Assembly: GCA_037783415.1 (NCBI GenBank)
Contig: JAZGTN010000218.1
Coordinates: 1,033,098 to 1,097,097 of the forward strand
Length of the DNA stretch: 64,000 bases
Direction: 5' to 3'
Source of the DNA: Leptasterias polaris
Lineage: Eukaryota; Echinodermata; Asteroidea; Forcipulatida; Asteriidae
Shown here: in pieces, positions 34,680 to 47,179 of the stretch
Position numbering within the stretch: position 1 is the stretch's first letter
Layout of the letters: every line of letters starts with the position of its first letter
Translations under genes and position numbers: made by a program
The notes under the pieces: generated by a model
The model's database searches: none
What the model saw: the letters and a program-made list of their open reading frames with translations, nothing else
Told to the model about the DNA's origin: nothing

Positions 34680-34983
34680 GTGACGTCTTTTTACGTCAGC
34701 CGGACTGAGAACCAAACCACTACATCGTAATTTTACGTCAACCGTCGCAATGTCCTGACCTTTTTATCGTTTATAAACGTCATCCGGCTAGCCCTAATGT
34801 TTTTGCGGTACGTCTTTTTACGTCATCCGTCTGAAATGGATGCACTAATTTGACGTCTTTTTACGTCCGTAGGCAGCACGGTTAGCAATTTTCGAAAAGC
34901 TGCATGACGGATGTCGACGTCAACCGTATCTCCGTTCAGCAGAATTGTGCGGAAATTTCCGTCATCCGACGTGAAGTGGTTAA
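34680..34983. repeat. piggyBac right end with subterminal motif array and TTAA
   Basis: At least six copies of an ACGTC(A)(A/T)CCG-type motif, often preceded by TTTTT (34690-34975), lead to the inverted end CCGACGTGAAGTGG (34966-34979) and TTAA (34980-34983). Two copies of the same motif are at the left end (20580-20635). They may be transposase binding sites (inference). Confidence 0.8.
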
Positions 34984-36631
34984 AACAAAGTAATATGATG
35001 CAATAGTATCAGACGTCTCTACGCTCTCTTGGGCTAGCCTAGTCTCCCTCCATGCGTAAGCTTCCTCGTACTTGGGTAATTTGTTTGACATCCATTTTGC
35101 CACGTACGCTTTTGCCAAAGGCTATGGGGGTGTCTTATTATCGCAAACGCTTGAGGCTACTCTCGAGCGGAGCGCAGAGAAACGTTTGCGAGGCATCTAG
35201 TTCGAGCACTCCCTCGTGGTGGTATCATTGTGGATGGAGGGATGATAACCTTCGGTACCTGTCGCACAGAAAGTTTATCAAGACAAAACAGTTGAATTGT
35301 TGGTGAATTCATGATAACGCCGAGGACTGTTAAGTGGAGGGGAAGCTAGTTTTGTTATATGGTGGTAAGTATAAATCGTTCGTAATTGTTATAGCCTTAT
35401 CCACTGTTATAATTATAGCTAAGTTATTATATTCAGGCCTCGTTGTTGATGTTCCCTTCATCATGGGCAAATACCATACGGACTAATTAAAGGGCCGACT
35501 CCGTCGGCCCATGCCTTCATGCCACAGTCCGACAACCAGTGGCACCCGTGGGGAGGGCAAAATAGTGTCGCGACAAGGACGCAAGCACTTATAAGTTTAA
35601 GAGAAAGACTTATGTAATAATAGAGTCAATACATGCTGCTTTCGTTGATAACTGGGTAAAAATGCCCCCTTTTCAAAAAAATGTAGACTGTTCTTCCCAT
35701 TCACGCTGATCGCGACAGTGGGAGCTCCCCGCCTCACTCCCGCGCCCCCGACCACATGTCACAGTCTACACGATCGATCACATCGTTTTTGTGGAGGCTA
35801 TCCTGTTTAGTTATTATATGGGCGATCCCAACTACAGTTGGGACGCCCCAACTTGAACACTCAAGTTGGGACCGGTCTCAACTATAGTTGGGACGATTGT
35901 CAAGTTGGGACGGCACATGGACATCACTATCAGGGAAACAAATAATTATAATGATGCACAAGAGCAAGCGTGGTTATGTAGAAACTCGGTTGTGATTTGT
36001 TATTCTGAAAAACGCTGCAATTAACGTATATACGTACAATAATATGAGTTACATAACTTTTAAGAACAAAAACAATGACTGAGTTTTTTTTGGGGGGGGG
36101 GGGTTATACAGGGTTTCAGAAAGTGGGGTAGGTCTATATTTAGAAATGATGTAACAGAGAAATAAGACCAATGACATCATTTTCAAGAGCAAGCTTAGAT
36201 AAAAGATAAGGGTCAGCAGGCGAGTAGTCTCTGGACAGTAGTGGGGGGTCTTGAGATAGTAGCCTGGTAAAGTGGTTTTGTTTATAATTAAGTTGGGGCA
36301 TGAGATTTTTAATGATATTATGGGCCACCTGTTATGTGTTAAGATGTTAACAACTATTTGGTGGGAAATGATCTTCCTTACAATAGCGTAAGCAAATCAT
36401 ACAACAAACTCGTAGGATTACCCAGCAACATTGCAAATGTCTCAAATTAAAACATTCATATTTCAAAAGATCTAGCAAGCGCCTGATCATTTAAATGTCT
36501 ACGGGTAAGACCAAAGAAAGGCAAACCTTTTACTAAACTAATTTTGTTTTTTTCTTGTTTTCATTTTGTTTTTGTTTGTGAATTTTTACTTTTTGCACAC
36601 ACATTTTTACACATACTTTTATTTCACCTAG
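34984..36631. other. No gene recognised; palindrome cluster inside
   Basis: Three adjacent palindromes built on CCAACT/AGTTGG lie at 35826-35913. A short hairpin (GGGCCGAC...GTCGGCCC) is at 35491-35509, and a poly-G run at 36090. The last 60 bases (pyrimidine-rich, ending TTTCACCTAG) are the acceptor of the CACTA gene's first coding exon. The terminal repeats of the CACTA element were not found. Confidence 0.4.
36451..36570 (+). repeat. Intron repeat of the CACTA gene, copy 1
   Basis: Nearly the same sequence recurs at 42495-42614 (shared words GATCTAGCAAGCGCCTGATC and GGGTAAGACCAAAGAAAG). Both copies end shortly before a splice acceptor. Confidence 0.85.
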
Positions 36632-36653
36632 GTGCTGTGAGTGAAGACAAATC

Positions 36654-37547
36654 ATGGAGGAGGTCTACAGATGTATGTGCTCAGTTTGCAACGGGGAGAA
36701 ATCCTTCTCCACTAAACGCACCATCAAGAGTCATGTTACCGCGGACATCAACCGAGGAATAAGTTCACCTTTGCACAATCAGTACAAGAAAAGAAGTCAG
36801 AACTTGGGGGATACCAGTGGCACTGATGGACAGGCTCTATCCGACTTTCCATCTGTAAGGAATGTGCTAAATGCAGATGGCGAGAGGTCACGCCATTTAC
36901 ATGGACACACTGACATTACTTATCTAACATTTTGTGTGATGATACTTCAGCTACAATCGAAGCACAGTGGGATGTCCCAGCAGTGTGTGACAGACATGTT
37001 GGAACTGATAAAGAGTGTATTTGGAACATTTAATGTAAACATTCCAAGGAACTTTTTTCAGGTAAAAGCAGCTGTGTCCGACATGTTGGTTCCAGTCCAT
37101 GAGTACGATGTGTGCATCAACGATTGCATCATATTCAAAGGGGATCATAAAGACTCTCTGACATGCCCATCTTGTAAAGAGAGCAGGTATAAACCTGAGA
37201 AAAAACAACCTCAAAAAAGGTACCACTATCTACCACTCATTCCAAGACTTCTGCAACTATTTGAGATGGAAAAGATTTCAGGAATGCTGCAAGAACACAG
37301 CAAAGCATCTCAGGTCATGACAGATATCCAGCATTCATTGGCCTGGCAAGACCTGTACTCTCCAGAGGGGTTGTTTCAAGGGGATAAACGCTGCTTGGCC
37401 TTGTCTTACTCCAATGATGGTTTTCAACCCTTTCATCACACAACCACCTCCCCCTACTCGATAGGCAATCAGAGCTGCATGCTCTACAACTTGCCCCCCA
37501 ACATCCGTAGGAAGACAGGGATGCTGCTTTGAATGGCTTGACACAAG
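36654..37547 (+). CDS. CACTA transposase exon 1 (zinc motif and tnp2 core)
   Basis: Opens MEEVYRCMCSVCNGEKSF with a C2-type finger followed by H residues. A long helical stretch comes next, then the tnp2 signature (residues ~155-185) and the DGFQPFHH motif near residue 255. The open frame stops at 37532, but after one skipped base the reading NGLTQG leads into exon 2 (PKQPFNMNIYHQ). Confidence 0.88.
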
Positions 37548-40500
37548 GTAATTGACATCACTAAATTGTTTATTACGCATTATTACAAACATTACTTCTC
37601 TTTGACATTTATGAAGCTGCATAGACACAGAGTTTTGGATTACTTGTACTACACTTTGTATAATATGGAATATTTTAACAGTGAAGTATAGCTGATACAT
37701 GTAGTTGATCCTGTTTACGTTGAGACAGCTGTTTTTCTTGAGGTGATTTCATTACAGTGATTCTAGTGAGTGCTTTTCATATTCTTGCACTGAGGCTTCC
37801 AAAGATACAACATGCTTTTTGTAAAGTTATCTCAATTTTCTTCATTACATTATGTATCCCATTCAACACCGCCTAGCTTAATTTTTGTTCAGACTGACTT
37901 TTCAAATCATATGACAATTTTGGTTTGTGCAACTTGTTTATAATTCACGGAAATAGGTCCTAAGCAGCCATTCAACATGAACATCTACCATCAGCTGTTT
38001 GTCGAGGAGCTAACCCAACTACAACGAGGAGTAGTGGCCTATGACGGGGCCTCCAAAACCAATTTCAACCTCCGGGCCTTCGTTTTGACATATGTAATGG
38101 ACTTTCCGGGTCAGGCGAAAACCTTTAATCTGCAGGGAGCTGGGGGACTAAATGCGTGTAACAAGTGCTTCGCGAATGGTAAGTGTGTAAATAAAGGTGC
38201 ATAATATAGAGTTTTACAAAAGTGGGCCACTACATTTTCTCTGTTAATAAAGTATACATGAGGTTGTTTTTCGATGGATTAAATAACATCAATCAACATG
38301 CATACATCAAGTGTTTGTAAAATTATGCTTTCTTGTTTAGCACGAAGCATTGGGTGAAAACAAAACAGTAGGAAAGGACTGTGTGCAAGTCTCATGTTTC
38401 AGTCACATGTTATCAATCTCTTAATTGGACACTAAAATATAATCATCAGCTCAGCCATAAAACAAACAAAAAGGTCAACAAACTAACATGACACGATGTG
38501 CCTCCATGTATGTATTGTCACCGAATTTTTGGGGTTCATAAGGGCTGTCCGATACCCTTTGCTACAACGTATAAGAATGACACATTTTTTGTTGCCAAGA
38601 TGGTAGTAAATATCTTGTAATATTTATTTGTCAGGCTCAGAGTAGGTTTTTGTACCTTGTGAGTGTGTGCTTTGAATGGAAGGATTATAAAAGTAAACGA
38701 AAAATTAAAAACTAAGAAATGTATTTATTTTATTTGTTACATTCAGGTGAATACTCAAAGATACTGAGCAAGACTGTGTACCTTGGCAGTCGTAAGTTCC
38801 TGAGTGAGGGTCATCCAATGCGAGAAGATGCTGTTCGCTTTCCTGAGAGGAAGATCGAGCGTGGAATGCCTGAACTCAGGAATTTTACTCAAGAAGCACA
38901 GCTTGCTGCAGTGGCAGGCCGAATGGCAAAGAAGGCCAAGCTTGCTACACCTCGAACAAAGGCTCAAAGGTAAACTATTTTGCAGATTAGGCTATGTGTA
39001 GCATTAGAACTTGAACTATTTTCATGCTCTCTTGTTAATCTAGCATATAACTATGAGCAGTCCACAACATAAATATTGTTGATACAATCATCAATGAAGC
39101 CTGCTGTCAAGACTGTCAGACTTTCAGACTTTCATAGCATAAAGCAAAGCTTTGATCCATCAATATTGATAAAAAAGCGTAACCAATTTGTAACACAGAT
39201 TCAAAAAGTTATGTAAGATTTGTTCTTTCCTGGTTTGTACCATTCATAAAATGCATAAGTATTTTTAACGAAAAGTCTGCAAAGGTAATGATTTTTGCCC
39301 TTGTAATGGACCTCCGTGTCAGATTGATTCAATCGATGTGTCAGATTGATTCAATCGATGTTGTCTGCAAACACATTTTTGCTTAGCAAAAATGACACAC
39401 ATGTACACATGATTATCAAAGGCACACGGACACCAGCAACTTAAAATATTAAAATAATATAAACACTTTAAACAATATTTCCACTAATAACATTTGTTAA
39501 CAAGGGATGCTAACAGCGTTGTCAAAGCTGTTGCTGGCATGACTGGTCGAGTCCAGAACAGTGAGTTTGAGCGACTTGGTGCACAGGAACTGGAGAAAAT
39601 TGTTGTTGAGATGATGCATGGGGTGCAGGTTAGTCAATAATGTCACTTTTTGTTATATGTTTTTTTTTAATGGTTTGAAATGATATTCGACCCGAGTGAT
39701 GATCAATGGAAGAGGTTTGAGCTGTGTGGTGGCACCAAACATTTGCATCCTCTTCATAATTCCTTCAAATCTGAGAACTTACGTATTGACTACAATAGCA
39801 CTAAAAACAGATTTTGCTACACAAAGCAGTTCAAAAGTCTTACATTCAATATGAGTTAACTTTTGGGGGTAATTTTGGCTGTGTCAACTTTTGGTCATTG
39901 CGTTTTTAACCACGAAACTGAACACATGTTTGCTCACACTGTATCCATGAGGTTTACTAATCATTTATAATCCATTCACCACCAGGTTGTTGCCAAGCAC
40001 ATTCATGCCATTTTGAATGGGTTTAAAGATGGGGCAAACGTCCGTGTACAAGAGCGCAAGCTCGGTCGGTTTTGGGACAGCTGCCCAGATGATCTTTACA
40101 GGGAAGCCATGCAAAATGCTGGAGGTAGTACTAGGTAATAATCAAGTCATGCCTATCACTCTATGCATATTGATGTGTTAAAGGAACTGTTTTGCAACCC
40201 TACTGTTGATTAATTGATAATTTGTTTTCAGGGACTTATTTTTTTTTCTTATTGTGTGTATTTGCACATCAGCAGGCAAAAAGCCGCGTTAAATTGCAAA
40301 AAGTTAACAAACATGGTTGATATTCAGTGTTCGTTTATATTGTATGTAAACAGGCAAGTTACAAAAGCTACTAATTTCATTTAGTTAGACACACACTGGT
40401 TTCAATTTCAGTTATATTTTAAATGTCTGCGTGTGATGGGGGGGGATAAGAAATACATTTCAAATAAACTTGGGTTTTTTACAAGGAAAGTGATTTAACA

Positions 40501-43500
40501 CGTAGGTTAATTTAAAGACTTCTTGATAATGTGTTAAATTTTACAAACAAATGTCTTTTTAGCAATGATGGGGCAGACAACCACCCAGAGGAAGACGCAG
40601 AGAATACTGGCGAACCTCAATCTAGCAGTAAAGGGTATGATTTAAAAACACTTCAAGTAGTTAACAAGTTCATATTTAAATGAGTTATTCAATACATTAC
40701 TCTTTGCAATGACATCTGCAATGACATCAGTGTATGTCATTGTATCTGTTAAAAGCTGTAACAGGTCTCTTTATTTAATAATTCTTTTCACATAGCTGTT
40801 GCTAGTGATAGCACATTTGCATGAAGCGTCATTTACTGTACAGCATCAAGACCACGCGGGAAAGTGTTGCTGCAATCTCATTAGGATAGGTTTATGCAGG
40901 AAAATCTTGTTTCAAGTGGGTTTTGGGAACTGTGGGATAACCAATTAAATCTAGCATGTCAAAAATGCTCATCAATTCATTGAGTAATGTATTACCAGTG
41001 ATGATAACTGCAAGTATTGTAAACTGTTTCATTGGGGGGCTTTTAAGGGATGGATGGAGTGCAGGGCCGAAACATTTCAAACCTGGATTTGCTTGGCTGA
41101 AGAAGAAGTGTTCCCCTATGACATCATGTTAAAACACCATTTTATATACACTATTACAGGACCAAGAAGAAGAAAAAACTTCCCCAAGCCCCATTCGTAT
41201 TGAGTAAGGAAGAGATGGTGCACTGTGACAGGCGCTTAAAACACGTCAAACTGCCTCTGGACAGTGGGGTCCTGCCAGAAATTATATTTACTAAAACCCA
41301 TCCCATGAAAAGCCACACGTGGTATTTGGTGAGTATAATTCATTAGCTCAGAGCAGTAAGGATTATTTTGCTTGTCGGTGTCCTGCATGCAGACACCAAT
41401 CTAGGAAGGAGGGTGTTGGAACCGTGCTCCATTCCCCTTATCGTTTTCATTTGTTATCATCAGCATAGCAATCTTGCCCACACAACCTCCATAAGCATTC
41501 AGACTTGTAAAGATGAATGCAATAATAATACACTGGACTGACCAATTGAATTAAAACCTTTTAATAACATAGTAACAATTGTGCTGATGAAAAAAAAAAA
41601 ATTCCTAACTCTTTGTGTATAGGCAAAAAAATAGAAATCATCATCAAAGGTAATTTAAATAACAGATCAGAGCATTTAGCCTTTTTTTACCGGAAGGGGA
41701 CAAAGCAAAATTTAATTAAAGAACGTACTCTTCGAATAAACAAAACGGCTGTACAAGCTCTTTCCAACCAAGACTGAGTGTTTTTCTCTGGATTATCTCC
41801 TTTTGCCAAGATGTTTGCACAGGGAGTGTTGGCATACACAATAGACGGATGCCTTCAAGTTGAGCAAAGGGTGACACTGACAGAGTTTTGTGACGTGCTC
41901 AAGTTGAGCACAAGTGCGTTTATCCCATCAGATCTCTTGGATTCACTTGAAGAGAAAATCCACGTTTCCCTGTGCAAAATTGAGCGTGATTTTCCTATCT
42001 CAATAAAGGTAAAATATACAATAAAATAACACTTAACACAAACCATTTATGGATGGTTCTTTGTGCTATTTAAGTTAAACTTAAAAATGGTAATGTCCGA
42101 CCGTTCTCAGGTGCACTGCAATGTGTGTATGTGTTTCCACATACACCATTTTAAAAGACTGAAGATGTAGCCTTGCTGTCCATCAGTGTGCAGAGCTACT
42201 TCATTTCAGAGAACTACAAAAACCGGTATTATGAGAAGTTCCACCTTTCTATGCGTGTGGAACCAGCCCTTTTAAAAGAATAGCCAGTCTGGCATTTTGA
42301 TGCATTTTGATGCTACTAGACTTCACAAGTACATGACGTCTTCTAAAGTATATGTCATAACGCAACATACACAGTAATCCTCTACAATGGCTATAACGTT
42401 CGCAATCGTCGAAAATGTAAACGTTAAGTTTTAAATTACAATGCCATTTTTGTACCTTATTAAAGAAATTTGTGACGCCATTGCTGTCCACCAGAACATT
42501 CATATTTCAATAGATCTAGCAAGCGCCTGATCATTTAAATGTCTTTGGGTAAGACCAAAGAAAGACAAGCATTATACTAAACTAATTTTGTTTTGTTTAT
42601 TGTTTTCATTTTTATTATTATTTTTGTTGTAAACTACAGACAATTATTATCCACCTTCTACACCACCTGCCAGCGTGCATACGACGCTTTGGACCCATCA
42701 GGGCATATTGGATGTATGCATTTGAGCAACAAATCCATAGCCACATTGAGCACATCAAAAACAAAAAGGACCCTGAGCGTACTGCCATTGAAGCCTACAG
42801 GGTAAGTCCAGGAAACAAAAACCGAAATAGGAAATTCTGTAAAGACATACTTTTTGTATGAATATTTGGAATATTGTTAAAAGCACAAACTGAGTAACAT
42901 TCCAACTTCTGCAATGGGAAAACGTGCCAGTTAATCCCTGGTTAGTTGTTATAAATAGTTAAAAAGAACGATATTGTTTTAAAGAGTGCAATTTCATTAT
43001 TACATACTGTGGTTGTGTTCCATGAGCTTTGCAAGCCTGGTAACATTTTACACTCAAATGGTAAGAACACATTCTACTTGACATTTCAATAAGCTGTTAC
43101 CAGTATGAAATAGTTAATTAAATTTAAGATTTGGTGGTTGCATACAATGATACAAAACATGGACCTAATACATATGAGCCAAAGTAACAAGACTATGAGT
43201 CAAAGTAACAAGACTATGAGTCTTAAAGTGTAAAATTGGATTGTCATAATTATGGTCGAGTCCTACAAACTTCTGCCTGGCAAAGCAATGTACAGGCGAG
43301 ACATCTTTATGTGAGTTCATGTACTTCTAAGTTCCCTAAAAAGTTTTCTATTTGGTTTAAACGTTCAATTTTGACATGACTACCTGGTTGGTACATATCT
43401 TTCGTATTTGTTTAGATTGAAGCGCTGTGTACTTTACTGGAGATGGAAGGTATTCTACCTAAAAACACAACGACATCATCACATGACCAGTGCACCTTCC

Positions 43501-44117
43501 TCACTGGTAACCCCCATGATCCAGCTGATCAATTTCTGCTGGGTGATCTGGATTGGAGATGGCTGCAGGCTTTGTATGCCAAGACGATTCCATCGTACGA
43601 TAAGGTGCAGCGAAACCTTCTGCGGCAAGGCATTCTGATGGGAAGCGATCAGGCTGATCAGCTACCCTCAGAATTTGAAAGAGATGTATGCAGGGGTCCA
43701 ACAAGGAAAGGCTGTAAATACTTTGGGGCAGTGTCTTTCTCTCCAAGTGGCCGTAAGTTTAAGTTACGGTGCTCGGAATCAGAGGGCCAATCCTGTGCAA
43801 CAAGATCTTCTTATGTCTATCTTCGATCCCCTGTAGTAGATGGCTGTGTATACTTTGGCAGAATCATGTTTTTCTTCCTGCACTCCTTTTTGGGCCAACG
43901 TTTTGAACTAGCTAGAGTTCACTGGTTTGAAAGGCCTGAATGGAGTGAACAAGGAAGGCATTATTCCTGCCAAATCCACACCCATGCTGTAGAAATGAAT
44001 CCATTTGTTTCTCTGCAGGGGATAAGTGAGCCCTTAATAGTTGCAGAGGAAGACGACAAAGTTGTATTCCTCAACTTCATGGATGAACTTCACTTCAGAA
44101 AGTCACTGAAGGAATAA
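36654..44117 (+). CDS. CACTA/EnSpm transposase (tnp2 type), ten exons
   Basis: Exons read as 36654-37547, 37957-38178, 38747-38969, 39505-39628, 39986-40134, 40563-40634, 41160-41328, 41811-42008, 42640-42801 and 43416-44117, all GT..AG with matching phases. Exon 1 holds the tnp2 zinc motif (CINDCIIFKGDHKDSLTCP, SCKESRY), the conserved LIPRLLQLF and the DGFQPF motif. Exons 2-3 continue the family (DFPGQAKTFN; GSRKFLSEGHPMR). Exons 7-9 match DUF4218 (HLLHHLPACIRRFGP, WMYAFEQQI) and exon 10 the C-terminal region (VVDGCVYFGRIMFF, ARVHWFERPEWSE). The protein would cut CACTA ends. Just before the first donor one base is missing in a T run (37528-37531), giving a premature stop at 37532. This is either a single lesion or a homopolymer error. 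Exons in the middle (4-6) are short and least certain. Confidence 0.85.
42495..42614 (+). repeat. Intron repeat of the CACTA gene, copy 2
   Basis: See copy 1 at 36451-36570. This copy ends 26 bases before the acceptor of exon 9. Confidence 0.85.
43416..44117 (+). CDS. CACTA transposase last exon
   Basis: In phase with exon 9. It contains a DPADQFLLGDLDW stretch and the C-terminal β-rich region (GCVYFGRIMFFFLHSFLG, VHWFERPEW) seen in EnSpm proteins, and ends at a TAA at 44117. Confidence 0.85.
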   Translation: MEALCTLLEMEGILPKNTTTSSHDQCTFLTGNPHDPADQFLLGDLDWRWLQALYAKTIPSYDKVQRNLLRQGILMGSDQADQLPSEFERDVCRGPTRKGCKYFGAVSFSPSGRKFKLRCSESEGQSCATRSSYVYLRSPVVDGCVYFGRIMFFFLHSFLGQRFELARVHWFERPEWSEQGRHYSCQIHTHAVEMNPFVSLQGISEPLIVAEEDDKVVFLNFMDELHFRKSLKE

Positions 44118-45890
44118 CACAATGTCACACCGTACATGCTTTATGATTTTGTATGGAACAGTGCACCTGACAGCCAAAAACATACTGCATAGAAATTCTG
44201 TGTTCCACCTAGTTTGATACAACTTAACTCACACATTCTTTGTTACACGATGAGCGTATTCTTTGGAAATTATCATGTGTACATAATGATCTAATATTTT
44301 ATGTTAGGTAGTGGTAAAAAACATGACCTACTTTAAGTTCCAATGTGTTTGCCACAGTAAAATGAAGTTAATAAAAGAGACAAATACTTCATCATTTTTA
44401 GTCCACAGCAAGTGAAACTATTGCTACAGAAAAACATGCCCGTACGACACACCACTTCATTATGCAAAACTATCCGTTATTTTTGGCATTCGTTCAGCTT
44501 TGCCATGTAATGATGCTGTGTACAAAGGTGGATTATTTGAATCTATGACCTTGTGTTGTCTAATATCGGGAATTCGGAGGTAAATCTGAAGAAAACAAAA
44601 TCGTATCGCCATTTGGAGGTCAGTTTTCATGCAGGCCTATGTAGTAAACAAAAATCACACATGCCGGGTGCCGTGTCTGGTGTTATGTCAAAATGTGGGC
44701 CATATCTTGATTGTATTTGGGGGGGGGTCTGGCTACAGAGAGCAGAGTGCTAAATTAGAGTGCCCATACATTAATTTGCCCTGTATGCTTAAATGGGGTA
44801 ACTCCAAATGTCACAATTGGAAAGATTAATTTCTTTCTCATTGCTTCACAACTAGGACATGTTTGGCTACAGCTTCCCATATATCTATCCTTAATATATT
44901 TTTAGACCAAAAATTAGTGTAATGTTTTTTAGATATTAGTGCTGCCACCATGTACTACTGCGAGAACATGAGCTCTTCTTTTGGGACTGACGCATATTTC
45001 ACTTCTTAAATTTCTGATGTTATCTTTTAAAATTATTTAAAATCAAACTTGTACAATGGCAACATCAAATCACAACCCCACATCTATGTGTGAAATGAAA
45101 TAGTTTGGGTTAAAAGTTCGTAAAATGTGTCAATCGTGTCAATTGTTTTATATTTTATTAATATTATAAGTTTTAACGCAGCAAAAGTCAGATGCGCTGC
45201 TACCAAACTGGGTTAGTATTGAGTGTCAGCTGTGTGAATTTAATGAGTAAGTACCTGAAGCAATGGACTGAATAGCAATTAAGTTATGTTTTTAGTTATA
45301 GCCCAAGAGCCATGTTGGCTCTGGCTACCAAAGTCGTGCTATTGATATTAGGTAATTCCTTAGAACAATACCTTACAGGAATGGAATCCACTTTTAGAAT
45401 CTACTGCCGTGAGCAGCATCTGTGTTTGATGTATTACTGTTATTATTGAAGCTTCACTGGCATCGCAGCTTATACTAGTTTGTTTAGTTAGGCTAAGGGC
45501 TCATTCTCCGCTAAAGTGTTCAAACATTTCGTTTTCGTGTCGCTGGTAGTTTTTAAGGTCTGCAAGTTTCTTTTTTATAAAAAATTGTGTTTTATTTAAT
45601 ACAACGTATAATTAAAGCTTGTGAGTCAGAAATAATACAAATTCTAAGGCTATCTAATGTATAAAAAGTCAGAGGCAATAACGCAAGTGAAGCTTTCTTC
45701 CTATTTTCTCCATGTCGCCAGCTGTAGTGCATTATGTTGTATCGCCTCTCGTCTCGGTAACGATGCTTGATTTCGTACATAACAGTTATTATTCATGAGC
45801 ATGGATTATGGACTAAACATAAAACGTACAAAATTACAAAATCCAGTTGAATTTTTTAACTTGGACCTCTTTGAGAGCATGTCGCCAATA
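44118..45890. other. No gene recognised
   Basis: AT-rich DNA between the CACTA gene and the next locus. A GGTAACGATGC word at 45756 resembles the 13-bp motif of the next locus. No CACTA-type terminus complementary to the left side was found. Confidence 0.35.
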
Positions 45891-45897
45891 ATGTAAA

Positions 45898-46296
45898 CAG
45901 ATACGTTACCAACGTTCTGATCCTTACAAATCTGTTAAAATAATGAAGTAGATGAATGTTCCTAAACATGATACAACTAGTAGACATAATTGCTTTATAA
46001 TGTAAGCGGTAAAGAAAAAAATATAGTTTGATTCTTTTTAAATCGAGACGTAAAAAGAAAAAAGTGAACGTGTTACGTTTGTGCCACACCATATACGTTA
46101 CCTAAATGTGTCTTCCTTATGGAAAAACACGGTATTATATGACGTCAACTACCATACCAGACTAACGCTCATTGGGATGGGCAGATAATATGTGGGTATG
46201 GTAATGGTAAGTGTTTTTGTTTTCCAAGTACAGCATGTTTGAAAACAAGGTTGATCAGATACGTTACACCAGATACGTTATGCCACATACGTTACC
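45898..46296 (+). promoter_or_regulatory. Five upstream CAGATACGTTACC motif copies
   Basis: Copies at 45898, 46090, 46256, 46270 and 46284, all in the same orientation with 0-2 mismatches. The last three are exactly 14 bp apart. They lie upstream of the probable first exon of the two-ORF gene. Self-binding by the encoded protein is an inference. Confidence 0.7.
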
Positions 46297-46379
46297 AAAA
46301 GAGTCACGTGTGGAAAAGCGAATACGTCATCAACTCCCGCTGTTTTAACACGTGACCTTGTGCTTCCGACATTGTTTGC

Positions 46380-47171
46380 AGTGTTACGGCTCGTCCTCGC
46401 TCGTTTTGGTGGTATAGATTAGTGAACTTGAGGTGAGGTTTTGATGATTAAGCTGTGGTAATCGGTGAGTATTCTTCTAAAATAGAATAAGGACTTCTTG
46501 TGGATCATATTTGGCCACAAACGAACAGGATGTAGAACTTTATATTGATGTAATTACATGTGAAAACATTATGAAAGGTTCGCGTGAAAATATTGTTTAC
46601 TAACGCCTCGCCATTGTTAACTATACCTATGTAGACAAACTGGTAACGTATCTGACGAGCCTCGGTAACGTATCTGTTTAAATTTATTCTTATTACCAAT
46701 GCCTGATCAGTTGTAACAAAAGGACGTAGAACTTTATATTGATGTAATTACATGTGAAAACATTATGAAAGGTTCGCATCAAAACATTGTTTACTAAACG
46801 ACTCGCCATTGTTAACTACACCCGGTAACAAACTGGTAACGTATCTGATTAGTTTCGGTAACGTATCTGTTAAATGGTATTCTTATATTACCAATGCCTG
46901 TTTAGTTGTAACAAAATGCTTGGTTTTATTGAAATAACTAATTTGAAAACAGCAGAGGTTTTAGGGGGAAGGGGACTAAGTGGGAATCAATATTTTTATA
47001 TTGTTTACTATCATTGTAATTATTATTAGAATAATAATTATTGTTAGTCCATATTATTATAATTACTATATTTTTCATAATTATCAGATAGTAGTACTAG
47101 TAAAAGTAATATGTTTACTATCATTACGGTTTTAACAATATTAATGTACTTATTTATGTTTTACTTTTCAG
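46380..47171 (+). other. Probable untranslated first exon and intron of the two-ORF gene
   Basis: A donor AATCG/GTGAGT at 46464/46465 fits with the acceptor TTTTCAG at 47171, nine bases before the start codon. The intron holds a tandem duplication of about 193 bp (46528-46720 and 46721-46910). Each copy carries two inverse motif copies GGTAACGTATCTG 22 bp apart (46642 and 46664; 46835 and 46857). The first-exon start is not determined. Confidence 0.55.
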
Positions 47172-47179
47172 GTAGAACA

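Larger units (their letters stand above)
20361..34979 (-). mobile_element. piggyBac element carrying nested insertions
   Basis: It is bounded by TTAA and perfect 14-bp inverted ends and contains a piggyBac transposase gene on the minus strand. After removing the nested Gypsy element (24800-33037) and one target duplicate it would be about 6.4 kb, long for the family. The extra length is repeated modules on both sides of the gene. Words such as ACGTCAACCG and ACGTCATCCG recur near both ends (20590-20630 and 34690-34975). Insertion into TTAA is the hallmark of the superfamily. Confidence 0.93.

Noticed and set aside
35491..35509. GGGCCGAC...GTCGGCCC hairpin as a terminator
   Set aside because: Bacterial-type terminators do not apply here; short GC palindrome without context.
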